Shown piece after piece: positions 5,613 through 6,811 of a stretch of DNA of 6,811 nt (position 1 is the stretch's first letter; every line of letters starts with the position of its first letter). Source of the stretch: CG2-30-40-21 sp043806395 (lineage in GTDB: Bacteria > UBA9089 > CG2-30-40-21); assembly GCA_043806395.1 (NCBI GenBank), contig JAZDHC010000194.1, positions 1-6,811 of the forward strand. The letters run 5' to 3'. The notes below the pieces were generated by a model that worked only from the letters and a program-made list of their open reading frames with translations, had not been told where the DNA came from and did not search any database. Both the position numbers and the translations under genes were made by a program.

Positions 5613-6617
5613 ATGATGCTTACAGAGAAAGTTCATCCAACTATTAGAATTCGCAAAGGTGACTTAGAAAATCGTCCTGCTTTACAAAACAATGAATTTG
5701 ACCTTAACTCTGCGGCAGCTAATCCATTGCGAATGGACCCGCGATATAGTCTTAGTATGCAGACAATAGGACACATGGAACGACTATCGAAGGCGAGGTT
5801 TATTGCAACAGATACAGCTCCAGCTTTTGATCCGGCAAGGTTTGATAAAAAGGATGAGGATACCAGCCGAGCTATTGCCCTTAGCGTTTTTGCAAGTAGT
5901 GAGATTGAGGGAGAAGGTATTTCTGCTGATTATATCGAGGCTTTTGTTACAGCACATACTGAGCCAGGCGAGATGGTTGATGCTGAACTTCGGGAGCGGA
6001 TTCAAATACATAGGGACATCTATGATACATACTTCTGGGCTCTCTCAATTCACGACATGAGCCAAGTTTTAACATATGACTTTGTGCTTGAGGCTCACCG
6101 TCGAATGTTTCACAATGCTAAGGGGCAAGCAGCTGGACGCATCAAGGATAAAGAGGTTCGAATACATTGGCACCGACGGGATGGTATCATGGTTGATGTA
6201 CCGACTGTTTCAGCCGAGCGGGCAGAAGAGTTTCTTCGTGCTCTTTGCAACAGAACTGTCAAGTCGTTCAGGGTTGCACAAGAATTTGCAGAAGCCTCAA
6301 TGTTGTTGGCAACCGCTGAGTTTGCATGTGATTTTCTTGCAATTCATCCATTTTTAGATGGCAATGGTCGGCTGGCTCGCCTTCTTTCAACATATCTGCT
6401 TGAGAAGGGAGGTTATCATTTTGCTCGTGTATATCCGCTTGATCAAATAGTTTTAGACAGTCGTGCAAATTATTATGAAGCACTTAATACCTCTCAACGA
6501 TACTGGCACTCTTCACAAGAAGACTTGACACCCTGGATTAATTATTTTGTAGGGGCAGTTTTCGAGCAGTGGGAGAGAGCATTTCGACGCATTCGGAATC
6601 AAAGGGGTAATTATTAA
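5613..6617 (+). CDS. Fic-family protein AMP-transferase (class II, N-terminal inhibitory motif)
   Basis: Fic proteins usually transfer AMP from ATP to a Ser, Thr or Tyr hydroxyl of a target protein. Numbering from the longer start at 5601 (338 residues), the catalytic loop HPFLDGNGRLAR at 249-260 has every canonical residue: H249 as base, D253 for metal, and G254-N255-G256 with R257 and R260 for phosphate binding. SSEIEG at 99-104 matches the (S/T)xxxE(G/N) inhibitory motif with E103, placed N-terminal as in class II Fic enzymes, so activity is probably self-restrained. Residues 180-215 (GRIKDKEVRIHWHRR...) fit the target-docking flap. I chose 5613 because of GGAGGA at 5603; 5601 and 5616 are alternatives. 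It starts 42 nt after the membrane-protein gene on the same strand, so co-transcription is likely. No antitoxin of the Phd or FicA type adjoins it, consistent with internal inhibition. The target is unknown. Confidence 0.92.
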   Translation: MMLTEKVHPTIRIRKGDLENRPALQNNEFDLNSAAANPLRMDPRYSLSMQTIGHMERLSKARFIATDTAPAFDPARFDKKDEDTSRAIALSVFASSEIEGEGISADYIEAFVTAHTEPGEMVDAELRERIQIHRDIYDTYFWALSIHDMSQVLTYDFVLEAHRRMFHNAKGQAAGRIKDKEVRIHWHRRDGIMVDVPTVSAERAEEFLRALCNRTVKSFRVAQEFAEASMLLATAEFACDFLAIHPFLDGNGRLARLLSTYLLEKGGYHFARVYPLDQIVLDSRANYYEALNTSQRYWHSSQEDLTPWINYFVGAVFEQWERAFRRIRNQRGNY

Positions 6618-6632
6618 GGTAACTACTTATTC

Positions 6633-6659
6633 CACGAAATGCACGAAAGGCACGAAAAG
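6633..6659. repeat. Three tandem 9-bp CACGAAA-type units
   Basis: CACGAAATG, CACGAAAGG and CACGAAAAG follow one another without spacer, 15 nt after the Fic stop codon. Similar CACGAAA-containing intergenic repeats are, in my recollection, widespread in environmental bacterial genomes. A degenerate inverted relative occurs at 178-195 just inside the left terminal repeat. No terminator was recognised between the Fic stop and the right repeat. Confidence 0.65.
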
Positions 6660-6671
6660 AATACAATTTCG

Positions 6672-6810
6672 GGGACGGTTCACCTTTGTTTGAAAGCTTG
6701 CGGTTAGTTGAGAGTGCAATATTCCCCCTTAGAAAAGGGGGTTAGGGGGTTGTATTCTGTAGATGATGTCTCCTTGCCCGAAAGGAATCATATGAAAAAC
6801 GATGAAAGTG
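6672..6810. repeat. Right copy of 139-bp terminal inverted repeat
   Basis: This is the exact reverse complement of 1-139. The inner boundary is GGGACGGTTCACC, and the C5/G5 hairpin lies at 6724-6741. The window continues one base (A6811) beyond the shared part. On the plus strand an AAGGA box and an ATG at 6792 point outward. A perfect match of two copies implies recent duplication, gene conversion or collapse of one repeat during assembly. Confidence 0.93.
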
Positions 6811-6811
6811 A
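6792..6811 (+). CDS. Possible 5' fragment of an outward-facing gene (right)
   Basis: ATG at 6792 is preceded by AAGGA (6782-6786) with a 5-nt spacer and reads M-K-N-D-E-S before the window ends. It mirrors the start on the minus strand at 19. If real, it could be the start of a transposase carried by the terminal repeat, but nothing in six codons identifies it. Confidence 0.28.

Noticed and set aside
1..6811. Linear phage or plasmid with inverted terminal repeats
   Set aside because: No polymerase, terminal protein, capsid or replication gene is visible, and the chromosomal-type PorV/PorQ gene argues against it; an assembly break at a repeat is simpler.

Overview
The window reads as a fragment of an uncultured Gram-negative (diderm) bacterium. 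A PorV/PorQ-type outer-membrane barrel with a FlgD-like C-terminal domain implies an outer membrane and is common in poorly cultured FCB-like and groundwater candidate phyla. Placement below that level is not possible from this sequence, and no housekeeping marker is present.

Layout. Both ends carry the same 139-bp sequence in inverted orientation (1-139 and 6672-6810, no mismatch). In each copy a ribosome-binding site and an ATG point outward, so the ends may be 5' parts of two copies of one multicopy element, or contig breaks inside a dispersed repeat. After a short gap, 275-1513 encodes a secreted PorV/PorQ-like barrel protein. The intergenic region 1514-1813 is unusually structured: it holds a consensus sigma-70 promoter (TTGACA, 17 bp, TATAAT), a 14-bp stem-loop starting about where transcription should begin, and a ~157-bp imperfect palindrome resembling a MITE.

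Three co-directional genes follow as a probable operon. The first (1814-5185) is a 1123-residue protein with an N-terminal HD phosphohydrolase-like domain, a central STAND P-loop NTPase and a C-terminal array of twelve 31-residue HEAT repeats. The second starts 1 nt after its stop and encodes a 127-residue single-pass membrane protein of no recognised family. The third is a Fic-family AMP-transferase with an intact catalytic motif and a built-in inhibitory motif. The effector-NTPase-repeat order of the first gene matches the plan of STAND immune proteins (N-terminal effector, central switch, C-terminal sensor).

I infer, without proof, that the three genes form a conflict or stress-response module. 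In this model the HEAT array senses, the NTPase oligomerises, the HD domain acts on a nucleotide or phosphoester, and the Fic enzyme and membrane protein add a second output. The Fic gene is followed by three 9-bp direct repeats and then the right terminal repeat. I saw no tRNA, rRNA, CRISPR array or complete transposase.
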